DNA of 64,000 nucleotides from positions 177,933-241,932 of the forward strand of contig NZ_JAGGQB010000012.1 in the NCBI RefSeq assembly GCF_018613535.1, written 5' to 3'. How positions within the stretch are numbered: the stretch's first letter is position 1; every line of letters starts with the position of its first letter. The position numbers and the translations under genes are program-made. The notes below the pieces were generated by a model. That model made no database searches. It was not told where the DNA came from and saw only the letters and a program-made list of their open reading frames with translations. The stretch comes from Bacillus sp. ISL-51 (GTDB lineage: Bacteria > Bacillota > Bacilli > Bacillales > Bacillaceae). Shown here piece by piece: positions 1 to 9,308 of the stretch.

Positions 1-450
1 AAAGTCCACATAGCTAAAACTATACTGCCCGTTTTTGTTTAAGTAGGTCACTTCCCACAGCGGGACGTTATTTTCTCTCGCCGGGTGAACGTCTTTCAGT
101 TTGGAAACCAGTCCGGCGTCCTGAACGATTTTTGCCGCTTTGTCACTGGAAATGCCGTCACTGGCTTTTTTCGCGAGAATCTTTGCTTTTTTGTCGGCAG
201 GAACCCATACATACATTTTCGCATCATGTTTGTCTGTTCCGGCAACGACATAATACTTTTGTTTGCCGACAAAGGTTTCGACTTTATCAGCGTTTGTCAA
301 ATCCGTTTTTTCTTTGGCGGCTGCGGCAGCTGTTTCGTGGCCTTCTTCTTTTTGAGCCATTGCTGATTTAAAAATACCGGCAGAAAATAAAAGAACTGCT
401 AAAAAAATAATACCAAATACAGCTGTAAAGATTAATGCTTTTTTTTTCAT
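1..450 (-). CDS. ypmB: YpmB, membrane-anchored PepSY-like protein (3' end cut by window)
   Basis: Reading leftward from an ATG at 450, 150 codons remain open to the window edge, so only the C-terminus is missing. The N-terminus has a short lysine patch followed by a hydrophobic segment (about residues 5-25), which fits a single membrane anchor with the rest outside the cytoplasm. An alanine/glutamate/lysine-rich stretch follows, and then a globular part with GKQKYYVV and a later WEVTYLNKNG, typical of PepSY/DUF5590-type folds. It lies 9 bp downstream of ypmA, as in B. subtilis, so co-transcription is likely. I recognise it as YpmB by position and N-terminal pattern. Its biochemical role is unknown. 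The full protein is expected to be roughly ten residues longer. Confidence 0.8.
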   Translation of the reverse strand, partial: MKKKALIFTAVFGIIFLAVLLFSAGIFKSAMAQKEEGHETAAAAAKEKTDLTNADKVETFVGKQKYYVVAGTDKHDAKMYVWVPADKKAKILAKKASDGISSDKAAKIVQDAGLVSKLKDVHPARENNVPLWEVTYLNKNGQYSFSYVDF

Positions 451-459
451 GTTTTTCAC

Positions 460-630
460 CTACGTGCGATAAATGGTGAAGACCGCTTCATTTTGGTTTT
501 CTTCATCCAATGCAAGTCCGAACATCAGGTTATCTCTTTTCAAGGTCCGGTTCAGTGTATCGACGATCTTATACAAATCATCTGAATGCTCTACATTAAT
601 TGTAGAAAGAATCTCAATTTTACTTTCCAT
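460..630 (-). CDS. ypmA: YpmA, small conserved protein (DUF4264 type)
   Basis: This is a 56-residue protein beginning MESKIEILST. An in-frame ATG five codons upstream lies inside the ribosome binding site itself: GGAGGG sits about 8 nt before the ATG at 630, so the internal ATG is taken as the start. The small protein contains an acidic centre and no membrane segment. It sits between dinG and ypmB as in B. subtilis. Its function is not known. The roughly 130 bp separating it from the dinG stop probably carry its promoter, but I could not pick convincing -35 and -10 boxes there. Confidence 0.8.
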   Translation of the reverse strand: MESKIEILSTINVEHSDDLYKIVDTLNRTLKRDNLMFGLALDEENQNEAVFTIYRT

Positions 631-757
631 TTTTATACCCTCCATCGGTCGAACAAATTTTGTTAGTCATAGCGGGTGTACACACGCGGCATAATAAAGT
701 CACAAGGCGGCGCGAACCCGCTTTTACTATAAAAACAATTCCTCATCCCACACCATG

Positions 758-780
758 AAAAGCCGCTTTTTGCGGCTTTT
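758..780 (-). terminator. Hairpin terminator of dinG
   Basis: A 9-bp stem (AAAAGCCGC / GCGGCTTTT) with a five-base loop overlaps the dinG stop codon. The T-run is short on the minus strand, so termination may be partial. Confidence 0.6.
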
Positions 781-3566
781 TATTCCGTTTGCCCGACGTA
801 AGCTTCAAGCTCGTCATCCGTAAGTTCAAGCAGGGACGCAGTGGGCAGCGCTTCGAGAAATAAACGCCCGTATCCCGCCGTCTTTACCCGTTTATCCAAA
901 AGAACGATCGTTCCCTTGTCTCCTGCTGTGCGGAGCAGCCGCCCGATGCCCTGTCTGAACGTTAAAACGGCCTCAGGCAATGAAACGGTTTGAAACGGAT
1001 TTTTCCCCTTTCGCTTTGCAAACTCACATTTTGCTGCATGAAGCGGATTGTCAGGCGGCCGGAAAGGAAGCCTTGCAATCATCACGGTTGACAATTCATC
1101 CCCCGGAAAATCAACGCCTTCCCAGAAATGATTTGTGCCGAGTAAAATCGCTCGGCTGCCTGCTTTAAAGGTTTTCATTAGTTTTCCCGGGCTGCCGCCC
1201 GTGATGCCTTGGGCAAGCAGCTGGATACCGGAAATATCCATGCTGAGCTTCAGTTCCTGATACACTTTTTTCAGCATATCATGGGACGTAAACAAGACGA
1301 GGATTTTCGGCTGTTTTTCCTTTGACATGATCTCTACATACCGGGCAATATGATGAATGACATCCTGCTCTCCGTCATATTTTACAGACTTCATGTCTTT
1401 TGGAATGATGACCTTCATTTGATCGTCATACGAAAAAGGAGATGGAATGCTTTTGGTGCGCGGATAAAAATCCGAAAGCCCGAGCCTCTCTATCATAAAT
1501 TGAAAAGACTGCTCCACCATAAGGGTCGCCGATGTAAGCACGACGCTTTTTTTGCGGGCGAAAAATTGATCGGCGAGCATTTCTCCCGGTTCCAGGGGCT
1601 GAGCATATATGCTGACAGCGTTTTTAGCGCCTTTTGCATCAATTTCAATCCATATGGCTTCTTTTTCATCAGACTCAAACAGCAGACGGCTGAACGTATC
1701 GCGATACTCTTTTAGGCCTTTCATGCATTTTACATATTCAGCCGCTAAAAAAGCCGCTCCGCTTTTCATCTGGTCCAGCTTTGTATGTAACAGTTTTTCA
1801 TGTATTGAAAAAACATCCAGGAGATGATCAAGCATAGCGCAAAGCCGCTCCGCTCCGTCGGTTAACATCAACAGGCCCTTATCCTGACTTTTATGGTTCA
1901 GACTATAAACGAGACGGTTCAGATCGTCTTTAGGTTTTCTTCGTTTGACAAAAGAATGCACTGAACTGAAAAAAGCATCGCTTTCTGACTGAATATGCTT
2001 CATCCACTCATCTGCGTCAAAGAAACTCTCAGAAGGCAATTGATACGTATGAAACAGCTTTCTCATCCGCTTTAACAGCCCGTGTTCTTTTAACGTACCG
2101 ATTCTGCTGAGCTTTGTGTGCAGCCCTATGTATGAAGCTCTTCGCCCTAAGTGCTCGCTTGCGGCACGCTCAAAATGGTGTGCTTCATCAATAATCATCG
2201 TCCCGCTGTCCGGCAGCCTTTTTGAATTGCTGCCTTCATCGGTTAAAAGCAGGGCATGGTTTGTAATGATGAGATCTGATACTTGCGCTTTTTGTTTAGC
2301 GCGCTCATAAAACCCCGTGACTGAATTGTCTCCTTTTTTCAAAAAAGAATCTTCGTTATAGGCCATACGTTCCCACAGCAACCGGCCGCCTGAAGGCAAA
2401 TTCAATTCAGCGGCATCGCCTGTTTCTGTCTCCGTCAGCCAGACCAGAAGCTGAGCTTTTGTCAAAACCGCATCGTAATTATCATCTTCCTCATGCAGTA
2501 TATGTTCAAACTTGCGCAAGCAAAGATAATGAGACTGCCCTTTTAAAATAGCCGCTTTGACCGGCCAAGGAAACATACGCTCCAATAACGGGAGGTCTTT
2601 AGACATGATCTGCTGCTGCAAAAGCGTGGAATACGTGCTGATGATGACAGGGGTCTGTTCTGACTTTGCAAATAAAACTGCCGGAACGAGATAACCAATC
2701 GTTTTTCCGATGCCCGGTGCAGCCTCAATCAGCGCATGCTCACGATTGGAGAACGCATCGAGCACTTCGTTCATCATGGCTAGCTGTCCCTTCCGCTTTT
2801 CATAACGGGGCACAAATTCAGATAAGAGCTCTTCCGTTTTTTGAGTCCACATCTTAAGATCGACAGAAGAAGCCATCTGTGCCGGCTCCGGCGGGGGTTC
2901 AGGCTGTTTAATTGAAAATGAGGCGTACGGCACGAATCCCTCATTGGCTGATGGCTTGTTTTCGTTAATAAATGAATCCAATAACAGCGTCAAATCACTG
3001 ATAAAATGCTGTGAGAGCCTTCTAAGCTGTTTTAACGTCGGCAAAGGAAGGTGTCTCAGTTTATGTAAGATTTCTAAAAAAATCAGCCCGGTCACTTCCG
3101 CGTCACTGTCAGCGCGATGGGGCCTGTCATGAACGATATGCAGCTCCTCGCATAGTTCACTCAGCTTATACCCTTCAAACTCAGGGAAGACAACACGTGA
3201 GAGTTCAACGGTATCAAGCACGTCACAATCGGTCAGCTGATAGCCCGCCTCGTTTAACTCATGCCTGACAAAGCCGAGATCGAAATGAATGTTATGCGCC
3301 ACAAAGTACGCACCGTCAAGCAGCTGAAAAATGTCCTCTGCTGCCGCTTCAAACGGCAATTCGTTTTCTACCATGCCGGTTGAGATCCCTGTCAGCTGCT
3401 CAATAAACGGCGGAATCGCCTGGTTCGGATTGATATATTTTGAAAACCGCTCAGTAATTTGTCCATTTTCAATGACAACCGCTGCGATTTGAATGATTTT
3501 ATCGCCCTTTTTCGGCGAATTCCCTGTTGTTTCGACATCTATGACAACGAACCGTTGCTTGTTCAT
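780..3566 (-). CDS. dinG: DinG-family protein with exonuclease and XPD-like helicase domains
   Basis: This 928-residue protein has an N-terminal DEDD 3'-5' exonuclease domain: VIDVETTG at about 8-15, HNIHFDLGFV at 91-100 and HRADSDAEV near 150. A superfamily 2 helicase-like region follows, with a Walker A (APGIGKT, about 283-289), a DEAH box (IIDEAHHFE) and a late QGIGRLLR motif VI. The exonuclease-helicase fusion is the Gram-positive form of DinG. I see no obvious four-cysteine iron-sulfur cluster between the helicase motifs, which agrees with the Gram-positive branch, where exonuclease rather than helicase activity has been reported. The start at 3566 (MNKQRF) has an AGAGGTG site upstream. 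A start 29 codons further out lacks a ribosome binding site and runs against the usual N-terminus. A role in DNA repair is inferred from the family. Confidence 0.92.
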   Translation of the reverse strand: MNKQRFVVIDVETTGNSPKKGDKIIQIAAVVIENGQITERFSKYINPNQAIPPFIEQLTGISTGMVENELPFEAAAEDIFQLLDGAYFVAHNIHFDLGFVRHELNEAGYQLTDCDVLDTVELSRVVFPEFEGYKLSELCEELHIVHDRPHRADSDAEVTGLIFLEILHKLRHLPLPTLKQLRRLSQHFISDLTLLLDSFINENKPSANEGFVPYASFSIKQPEPPPEPAQMASSVDLKMWTQKTEELLSEFVPRYEKRKGQLAMMNEVLDAFSNREHALIEAAPGIGKTIGYLVPAVLFAKSEQTPVIISTYSTLLQQQIMSKDLPLLERMFPWPVKAAILKGQSHYLCLRKFEHILHEEDDNYDAVLTKAQLLVWLTETETGDAAELNLPSGGRLLWERMAYNEDSFLKKGDNSVTGFYERAKQKAQVSDLIITNHALLLTDEGSNSKRLPDSGTMIIDEAHHFERAASEHLGRRASYIGLHTKLSRIGTLKEHGLLKRMRKLFHTYQLPSESFFDADEWMKHIQSESDAFFSSVHSFVKRRKPKDDLNRLVYSLNHKSQDKGLLMLTDGAERLCAMLDHLLDVFSIHEKLLHTKLDQMKSGAAFLAAEYVKCMKGLKEYRDTFSRLLFESDEKEAIWIEIDAKGAKNAVSIYAQPLEPGEMLADQFFARKKSVVLTSATLMVEQSFQFMIERLGLSDFYPRTKSIPSPFSYDDQMKVIIPKDMKSVKYDGEQDVIHHIARYVEIMSKEKQPKILVLFTSHDMLKKVYQELKLSMDISGIQLLAQGITGGSPGKLMKTFKAGSRAILLGTNHFWEGVDFPGDELSTVMIARLPFRPPDNPLHAAKCEFAKRKGKNPFQTVSLPEAVLTFRQGIGRLLRTAGDKGTIVLLDKRVKTAGYGRLFLEALPTASLLELTDDELEAYVGQTE

Positions 3567-3659
3567 TAAAATGGACACCTCTATTCTTGCATACGACAAA
3601 AGTGTAACACGTTTTGTACAGAAATGGAGCGAAAAAACAGGTTTTGCCCGCAAATCTTA

Positions 3660-3684
3660 AAAGAAAACCCCCATGATGGGGGGA
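3660..3684 (-). terminator. Rho-independent terminator of panBCD
   Basis: Directly after the panD stop, minus-strand CCCCCC-ATCAT-GGGGG is followed by TTTTCTTTT. This closes the pan operon before dinG. Confidence 0.85.
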
Positions 3685-3688
3685 TCTT

Positions 3689-4072
3689 TTACAAAATCGT
3701 GTGCGCCGGCTCTTGGCCAAGCATCTGCTCAATTTTGTTCTGATCGTTCAGGACGGCAACCTTTGGCTGGTGGCTTTTCGCTTCTTGATCAGACATCATT
3801 TGATAAGAAATAATAATGACTTTGTCGCCCTCTTGAACGAGTCGCGCGGCTGCTCCGTTCAAACAGATCACGCCGCTTCCCCGTTTTCCGGGAATAATGT
3901 AAGTTTCAAGTCTTGCTCCGTTATTATTATTCACAATTTGAACTTTTTCATTAACGAGCATTCCGACAGCATCTAAAAGATCCTCATCAATTGTGATGCT
4001 GCCGACATAATTCAAGTTTGCTTCCGTGACAGTAGCGCGGTGCAGTTTACCGGTCATCATAGTGCGGTACAT
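3689..4072 (-). CDS. panD: Aspartate 1-decarboxylase proenzyme
   Basis: This 127-residue enzyme decarboxylates L-aspartate to beta-alanine, one half of pantothenate. The self-cleavage site Gly24-Ser25 is visible in YVGSITID; Ser25 becomes the pyruvoyl cofactor. MYRTMMTGK at the start is the classical N-terminus of the family, with the invariant Lys9. The ATG at 4072 lies one base after the panC stop and uses a GGGAG within the panC end, so it is translationally coupled. Length and motif agree with the family. A further in-frame upstream ATG would sit inside panC and is not needed. Confidence 0.97.
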   Translation of the reverse strand: MYRTMMTGKLHRATVTEANLNYVGSITIDEDLLDAVGMLVNEKVQIVNNNNGARLETYIIPGKRGSGVICLNGAAARLVQEGDKVIIISYQMMSDQEAKSHQPKVAVLNDQNKIEQMLGQEPAHTIL

Positions 4073-4073
4073 A

Positions 4074-4934
4074 TTATGATCTCTCCCATTCGTCAATATC
4101 AATAATGATATTATCAATCAGCCGCGCCTTAGAAAATTGAACGGCGCAAGCGAGAATGATTTTGCCGTCTAACGTATCAATCGGTGTCAGCTCTGGATAA
4201 GCGTATAATTCAACATAGTCGATGACGCCGCTTGTATTTTCGATCATGCCGGTTACGGCTTTTACGATTTCTTCGGGATTTCTTTCGCCGTCTCTGATCA
4301 GCTCGGCTCCTTTTTGCAGCGCTTTGTAGATTATCGGCGCTTCTTTTCTTTCTTCGGCTGACAGGTTTACGTTCCGTGAACTTTTGGCAAGCCCGTCCTC
4401 TTCTCTGACGGTATCCACAGCAACCAATTCGATATCCATAAAGAAATCTTCAATCAATCCGTCCACAACTGCGGCCTGCTGCGCATCTTTCAAGCCGAAA
4501 TAAGCGCGGTTCGGTTTCACGAGATTGAAAAACTTCGTCAGAACGGTGGCGACTCCGTCAAAATGGCCTGCGCGGGACCGGCCGCATAATACGTCAGTCC
4601 GTCTTTTGACGTGTACGGCTACATTTTGCTCGCCTTTATACATGTCTTGCGCAGACGGCGTAAAAAGGAGGTCAGCTCCCGCCTGTTCCGCCAGCTTGGC
4701 ATCGCGGTTCAAATCGCGCGGATATGCCTCATAATCCTCGCCGGGACCGAATTGTGCCGGGTTGACAAAAATGCTCATCACGACGACATCATTTTCCCGC
4801 CTCGCTTTTTCAACAAGCGTCAAATGCCCTTCATGCAGAAAACCCATGGTCGGCACAAACCCGATGCTTCGGCCCTCTGACCGGTATTGAGATGTCAGTT
4901 CTTTCAGCTGTGAAATTTCTGTTATTTGTTTCAT
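4074..4934 (-). CDS. panC: Pantothenate synthetase (pantoate-beta-alanine ligase)
   Basis: This 286-residue cytosolic enzyme makes pantothenate from pantoate, beta-alanine and ATP via a pantoyl-adenylate. The nucleotidyl-transferase signature is clear: [11 protein letters not shown] with H34 and H37 in the HIGH-like position, and KSSRNVNLS as the KMSKS-like loop. The gene starts 3 bp after panB, with GGAGGAAAATAAGC as ribosome binding site, and abuts panD. The three genes thus supply both halves of pantothenate and join them. Full length for the family. Confidence 0.97.
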   Translation of the reverse strand: MKQITEISQLKELTSQYRSEGRSIGFVPTMGFLHEGHLTLVEKARRENDVVVMSIFVNPAQFGPGEDYEAYPRDLNRDAKLAEQAGADLLFTPSAQDMYKGEQNVAVHVKRRTDVLCGRSRAGHFDGVATVLTKFFNLVKPNRAYFGLKDAQQAAVVDGLIEDFFMDIELVAVDTVREEDGLAKSSRNVNLSAEERKEAPIIYKALQKGAELIRDGERNPEEIVKAVTGMIENTSGVIDYVELYAYPELTPIDTLDGKIILACAVQFSKARLIDNIIIDIDEWERS

Positions 4935-4937
4935 TGC

Positions 4938-5771
4938 TTATTTTCCTCCGTACAAGCCTTGCAGCACTGTTTGGTTCAGCTGAAAGGAGTGCTTTTCTTC
5001 CGGGAAAACCCGCTCTTTTACATCATGTACATAACCGCTGATTGCCGTTTCGATGGTGCCATCGATCTGGGCGTATTGTTTCACAAACTTCGGTGTTCTT
5101 TCCACGCCGTGGCCGACAATATCATGATAGACAAGCACCTGTCCGTCCGCTTCCGGTCCGGCCCCGATTCCGATAACAGGAATCGCTATCTCTTCTTTTA
5201 TTTTTGCGGTCAGTTCTGCCGGCACACACTCAAGCACGAGCATCATCGCTCCGGCCTGTTCGCATTTGATGCTGTCTTCCAGCAGTTTTTTCGCGCTTTG
5301 TTCGTCTTTTCCCTGTACTTTATATCCGCCTAATACACCGACAGATTGCGGTGTAAGCCCTAAATGGCTGACGACCGGAATTCCGCCCAGTGTCAAAGCG
5401 CGGATGGATTCGAAAACGCCGTCTCCGCCCTCAAGCTTTAACGCGTCCGCGCCGCTTTCCTGAATAATGGCAGCCGCGTTTTTCAGCGTCTCCTCTTTAG
5501 AAAGGTGATAAGACATAAACGGCATGTCAGTGACGATAAATGTGTTCTTCGCACCGCGTTTTACCGCTTTTGTATGGTGAATCATGTCTCTGACCGTTAC
5601 GCCGACGGTTGAATCGAGCCCAAGCACGACCATTCCGAGTGAATCCCCGACTAAGATCATGTCAACGCCCGCCTTTTCAGCAAGCTTTGCCTGCGGATAA
5701 TCGTAAGCGGTCAGCATCACGATCGGCTCTCCATTTTCCTTCATTTTCATAAAATCCAACTTTGTTTTCAT
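4938..5771 (-). CDS. panB: 3-methyl-2-oxobutanoate hydroxymethyltransferase
   Basis: This 277-residue enzyme transfers a hydroxymethyl group from 5,10-methylenetetrahydrofolate to ketoisovalerate to give ketopantoate. It has a TIM barrel with [11 protein letters not shown] (metal ligand D43), VTDMPFMSY and [16 protein letters not shown]. The start at 5771 (MKTKLDF) follows GGAGGAGAACAGG. An open frame 18 codons longer lacks a site and reads into the leader. It is the first gene of panBCD. The step from ketopantoate to pantoate (panE) is not in this window. Confidence 0.97.
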   Translation of the reverse strand: MKTKLDFMKMKENGEPIVMLTAYDYPQAKLAEKAGVDMILVGDSLGMVVLGLDSTVGVTVRDMIHHTKAVKRGAKNTFIVTDMPFMSYHLSKEETLKNAAAIIQESGADALKLEGGDGVFESIRALTLGGIPVVSHLGLTPQSVGVLGGYKVQGKDEQSAKKLLEDSIKCEQAGAMMLVLECVPAELTAKIKEEIAIPVIGIGAGPEADGQVLVYHDIVGHGVERTPKFVKQYAQIDGTIETAISGYVHDVKERVFPEEKHSFQLNQTVLQGLYGGK

Positions 5772-5824
5772 CCTGTTCTCCTCCTCAAACGGTGAGGAGA
5801 TGAGCCGCCAGTTCTTTACAAGCA

Positions 5825-5851
5825 AAAAAACCTTCCGGTATGTAAGAAGGA
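5825..5851 (-). terminator. Hairpin with T-run in the panB leader
   Basis: On the minus strand, CCTTC and GAAGG form a 5-bp stem followed by seven Ts, about 55 nt before the panB ATG. It could act as an intrinsic terminator in the panB leader, or it could stop transcripts arriving from birA. The stem is short. Confidence 0.5.
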
Positions 5852-5889
5852 TTCTCCACTTATTTTAAAGTTTGGCGAATGTCATCCCT

Positions 5890-5972
5890 CTGTCCCAGTC
5901 CTTTTTTGGATCAAGGCAGACTCTTAAAAACTTTATTCTGCTGATCAGGTGCAGTTCATTATGATACTGCCC
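5890..5972 (-). ncRNA. Structured panB leader, probable tandem pan motif
   Basis: The transcript predicted from the promoter at 5979-6008 begins with a hairpin GGGCAGU...ACUGCACC (5948-5972, one bulged A). A second hairpin CUGCCUUGAUCC-A6-GGACUGGGACAG (5890-5919) also has mismatched or bulged purines. Two hairpins with bulged adenosines before panB are what is known as the pan RNA motif of Firmicutes pantothenate genes. The folding is by eye. The ligand and mechanism of this RNA class are not established to my knowledge. Confidence 0.6.
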
Positions 5973-5978
5973 AAAGGA

Positions 5979-6008
5979 AGTATACCAAATTCGGCAGACT
6001 TGTACCAA
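5979..6008 (-). promoter_or_regulatory. Sigma-A promoter of panBCD
   Basis: TTGGTA (6003-6008), 18 bp, TATACT (5979-5984) with an extended TGG before the -10. The predicted start near 5972 is the first base of the leader hairpin. The -35 box abuts the birA stop codon. Confidence 0.7.
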
Positions 6009-6992
6009 CTAAGAATGATTGAGTTCGATATCTGCGGAGTAAATCTTTTTTATACCGTCTTTCGTTTCTAAAAGAAGTACTCCCTCATCATCAATGCCGA
6101 GCGATTTTCCGTAAAACGTTCCTTGGAGGGTTCTCGCTTGAAGCTCGTTCCCCAAACCGAGCGCATAGCTTTCCCATAATAACTTGATCGGTGTAAAGCC
6201 GTGCGTCAAATAATCCTGATAACGTTTTTCAAATGTCTGTAAAATCTCTTGAATCAGTCCGGCTCTGTCAATTTTTTCGCCGGCTTCAAGGCTCAGGCTT
6301 GTCGCGATGTCTTGAAGCTCGTCGGGAAAATCGTCCGTCTGCTGGTTCACATTAATTCCGATTCCGATAATAACCGAGCGGACACGGTCTTCCTCCGCCT
6401 GCAGCTCCGTTAAAATACCGACGGCCTTTTTCCCGTGAATTAATAAATCATTCGGCCACTTAATGTCAGGCTGTATGCCGGCCGCCGCCTCAATGGCCTG
6501 TACAACGGCTACGGCGGATAACAAGGTTAGCTGCGGCGCTTTTTGCAGAGGAATGTCGGGTCTGAGGATGAGGCTCATCCATATCCCGTTCCCTTCCTGC
6601 GAGTGCCACACTCTGGACATTCTTCCTCTGCCGGCCGTTTGTTTATCGGCGACGACGAGTGTTCCTTCCGGCGCTCCGTCATTCGCCAGTTCATGCGCCG
6701 TTTTTTGGGTGGTCGGAAGAACGTCACGGTAATAAAGCTGTTTGCCTAAGAATTCGGTCTTCAGCCCGAAACGGATTTCAGATTCACTGAGTTTTCCCGG
6801 TTTCTTTACGAGCCTGTATCCTTTTCTTCTGACAGCTTCAACCTCATAGCCCTCTTTGCGGAGTTCTTCAATATGCTTCCAAACAGCGGTTCTCGAACAG
6901 CCGAGCGCATCACTGATTTTTTGTCCGGAGATAAAACCGTCTCCCGCTTCAGAAAATAAATCTATTAATTGGGTTCTTAACGTTGATCCCAC
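6009..6992 (-). CDS. birA: Biotin-protein ligase and biotin operon repressor
   Basis: This 327-residue bifunctional protein attaches biotin to carboxylases and, as holo-repressor with biotinyl-AMP, binds biotin operators. Residues about 1-60 form a winged helix (SGQKISDALGCSRTAVWKH). The ligase domain has the biotinyl-AMP loop GRGRMSRVW (121-129) and KWPNDLL (about 178). The start is GTG at 6992, 16 bp inside cca, with AAGGAG about 13 nt upstream; translation is probably coupled to cca. It is the last gene of the ypjD-birA operon. No BirA operator-like palindrome was noticed in this window. Confidence 0.95.
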   Translation of the reverse strand: MGSTLRTQLIDLFSEAGDGFISGQKISDALGCSRTAVWKHIEELRKEGYEVEAVRRKGYRLVKKPGKLSESEIRFGLKTEFLGKQLYYRDVLPTTQKTAHELANDGAPEGTLVVADKQTAGRGRMSRVWHSQEGNGIWMSLILRPDIPLQKAPQLTLLSAVAVVQAIEAAAGIQPDIKWPNDLLIHGKKAVGILTELQAEEDRVRSVIIGIGINVNQQTDDFPDELQDIATSLSLEAGEKIDRAGLIQEILQTFEKRYQDYLTHGFTPIKLLWESYALGLGNELQARTLQGTFYGKSLGIDDEGVLLLETKDGIKKIYSADIELNHS

Positions 6993-8170
6993 GCTCTAAG
7001 CCACTCCTTTATGTTGTTTTTTCGGTTGGAGAGCTTTCCTGCCAGCACCGCTTCTTCAATCCGGCGAAGTTCTTCTGCTACCCATTTTCCCGCCGGACGG
7101 TTTCTGAGCGCCATGATATCGGCACCTGAAATATCAAGGTCGCGCAGGCTTTTGATCGGCAGCTGTTGATACAAGCGCTGAACCTCTTTCAGCTTTTGTG
7201 CATCGATTGTCCTCGTCTGCTCAAGCATGCTGATTTTGACCGCAGAAAGCAGCGCTTTTTCTCCGGTCCGATACATGGCTTCCGTTTCCAGTTTCACCGG
7301 GCAGGCGCTGACGATTTGCACCGCTTCTTTTATGACCTTTCCCGGCAGCTTCCACTGTTTTAAAAGCGGCTCGCCGTCTTTAGGAAGTATGCGGAGATAT
7401 AATAACAGCGCTGCCCAGCGTTCCTCACGTGTGTCTAAAGCACGAAACGGAAACCCGCACGCCTCAAGCAGCCTGTCCTCTTTGCCTGAAAGGCCGGGCA
7501 GCTCTTCACTCAGGCCTGTCTTTACCATCGTTTGAATGGCTTGATGTGAGGATATGCCCTGTAACAGTTTCTCAAATTCCACTGTCTTCCGTTCTACAGA
7601 GACATGTGACAGCAGATTTCTATCCTTTATAACGGCCTCTTCGGTCTCTTTTGCAAGCGTGAAGCCGAGCTGGCTCATAAAGCGGACAGCCCTCATCATC
7701 CGCAGGGCATCTTCTTGAAAGCGATCTTGCGGATTTCCCACCGTGCGAATCAGCTTTTGTCCGATATCTTGTATTCCGCCGAAATAATCAAGCAGCTCAC
7801 CCTCTGCGGACATTGCCATCGCGTTAATCGTTAAGTCTCTGCGCTTTAAGTCCTCAGATAAAGATGTAATAAACTGCACGGCTTCAGGCCGCCTGTAATC
7901 TTTATATTCAGATTCCGCACGGAAGGTGGTGACTTCATAGGTTTCATCTTCCCATAAGACGATAACCGTACCGTGCTGCTTGCCTACATCCACGGTGCGC
8001 TGAAAGAGGCGCTCCACCTCATCCGGCGAAGCGCTCGTTGCGATATCTACATCGCCTATTTTTCGTTTCATATAGCTGTCTCTGACGGCTCCCCCGACAA
8101 AATAAGCCTGATGGCCCGCCTTCATGAGTTGATGAAGGATGGGGAGGGCTTTGACAAATTCCTGTTCCAT
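6977..8170 (-). CDS. cca: CCA-adding tRNA nucleotidyltransferase
   Basis: This 397-residue enzyme adds or repairs the 3'-terminal CCA of tRNAs without a template. Class II hallmarks are present: GGAVRD (26-31), the metal-binding GDVDIAT with D40 and D42, RRDLTINAMA, and the ED..RMMRAVRF helix. The start is placed at the ATG at 8170 (MEQEFVKALP), which follows CGGAGTGATCAG at the end of bshA. An open frame 14 codons longer would overlap bshA without a better site. It is preceded by bshA (4 bp gap) and overlaps birA. Confidence 0.95.
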   Translation of the reverse strand: MEQEFVKALPILHQLMKAGHQAYFVGGAVRDSYMKRKIGDVDIATSASPDEVERLFQRTVDVGKQHGTVIVLWEDETYEVTTFRAESEYKDYRRPEAVQFITSLSEDLKRRDLTINAMAMSAEGELLDYFGGIQDIGQKLIRTVGNPQDRFQEDALRMMRAVRFMSQLGFTLAKETEEAVIKDRNLLSHVSVERKTVEFEKLLQGISSHQAIQTMVKTGLSEELPGLSGKEDRLLEACGFPFRALDTREERWAALLLYLRILPKDGEPLLKQWKLPGKVIKEAVQIVSACPVKLETEAMYRTGEKALLSAVKISMLEQTRTIDAQKLKEVQRLYQQLPIKSLRDLDISGADIMALRNRPAGKWVAEELRRIEEAVLAGKLSNRKNNIKEWLRAWDQR

Positions 8171-8174
8171 CTGA

Positions 8175-9308
8175 TCACTCCGGTTCTGCCAGTTCGGCAT
8201 AAATCCGTTCATATTCGCTGACGATTTTTTGCGAAGAAAACTCCGTCTTCACCATTTTCAGCGCCTGTTCAGTTAAACGTTTGCTGAGCTGTTTGTCTTC
8301 TAAAATGGTGAGCGCTTTTTCAGATGCAGCTTGAATATCACCGACATTCACTAAAAAACCGCTCACTTGATCTTTAATGACTTCCGGGATTCCGCCTATA
8401 TTCGTTCCGATGCACGGCACTCCGCAGGCCATCGCTTCAAGGAGAACGAGTCCGAAGCTCTCCTTTTCAGAAAGAAGGAGCTTAAGATCGCTGATGGAAT
8501 ACAGCTCTTCTACCCTGTCCTGATTTCCGAGCAGCAGCACTTGATCCTGCAAGCCGTATTTTTCGACAAGCTGCCAAGCGACGCACTTTTCCGGCCCGTC
8601 TCCGACAAGGAGGAGCTTCGCCTTTGTTTTGGCGGCGATATTACGGAAAACACGGATGACATCCTTGACGCGTTTTACTTTTCTGAAGTTAGACACGTGG
8701 ATGACGACTTTTTCATCCGGTAAAATGCCGTGCTTCTGTTTTATACTTTCTCTATTTTTCTTAAGATAAACGCGTTCGTCTATAAAGTTATAGATTGTCT
8801 CAATTTTTTTCTGCGGCTTGATTAAATCATATGTTTCGCCGGCAAGTGCGGTTGAAACGGCCGTCACTCTGTCTGATGCCTCAATTGCAAAACGGATTAA
8901 ATCCTTCAATGACGGATCATACCCTAATACAGTGATATCCGTGCCGTGAAGCGTTGTGACGATACCGATATCCCGCTTGAGCATCTGTTTCGCAAGATAA
9001 GCGCACACCGCATGAGGCAGCGCGTAATGGGCATGGATGATATCAAGGTTTTCCCTTGCTGCGACCTCTGCAATTTTGCTCGCTAAAGTCAGATCATAAG
9101 GCGGATATTTAAATACAGCGTACTGATTGACTTCCACCTCGTGAAAATGAATATTCGGATGATATGTATTTAATCTAAACGGGATGCTTGATGTAATGAA
9201 ATGAACTTGGTGCCCCTTTTCCGCAAGAAGTTTGCCAAGTTCCGTCGCAATAATACCCGAGCCTCCGACACTCGGGTAGCATGTAATCCCTATTTTTAAT
9301 GGTTTCAT
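8175..9308 (-). CDS. bshA: N-acetyl-alpha-D-glucosaminyl L-malate synthase (bacillithiol step 1)
   Basis: This 377-residue GT-B glycosyltransferase of family 4 joins UDP-GlcNAc and L-malate, the first step of bacillithiol synthesis. It shows the acceptor-side loop [15 protein letters not shown] near the N-terminus and the donor-site E-x7-E motif in [16 protein letters not shown]. Its ATG overlaps the bshB1 stop by four bases (ATGA). Pairing with bshB1 in the operon supports this assignment over a generic group 1 glycosyltransferase. Confidence 0.95.
   Translation of the reverse strand: MKPLKIGITCYPSVGGSGIIATELGKLLAEKGHQVHFITSSIPFRLNTYHPNIHFHEVEVNQYAVFKYPPYDLTLASKIAEVAARENLDIIHAHYALPHAVCAYLAKQMLKRDIGIVTTLHGTDITVLGYDPSLKDLIRFAIEASDRVTAVSTALAGETYDLIKPQKKIETIYNFIDERVYLKKNRESIKQKHGILPDEKVVIHVSNFRKVKRVKDVIRVFRNIAAKTKAKLLLVGDGPEKCVAWQLVEKYGLQDQVLLLGNQDRVEELYSISDLKLLLSEKESFGLVLLEAMACGVPCIGTNIGGIPEVIKDQVSGFLVNVGDIQAASEKALTILEDKQLSKRLTEQALKMVKTEFSSQKIVSEYERIYAELAEPE

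Noticed and set aside
1350..1715. 121-codon plus-strand open frame inside dinG
   Set aside because: It is the antisense shadow of the well-conserved helicase region and has no ribosome binding site or family features.
5826..6008. A T-box riboswitch before panB
   Set aside because: The conserved T-box sequence AGGGUGGNACCGCG is absent. The paired bulged hairpins fit the pan motif better.
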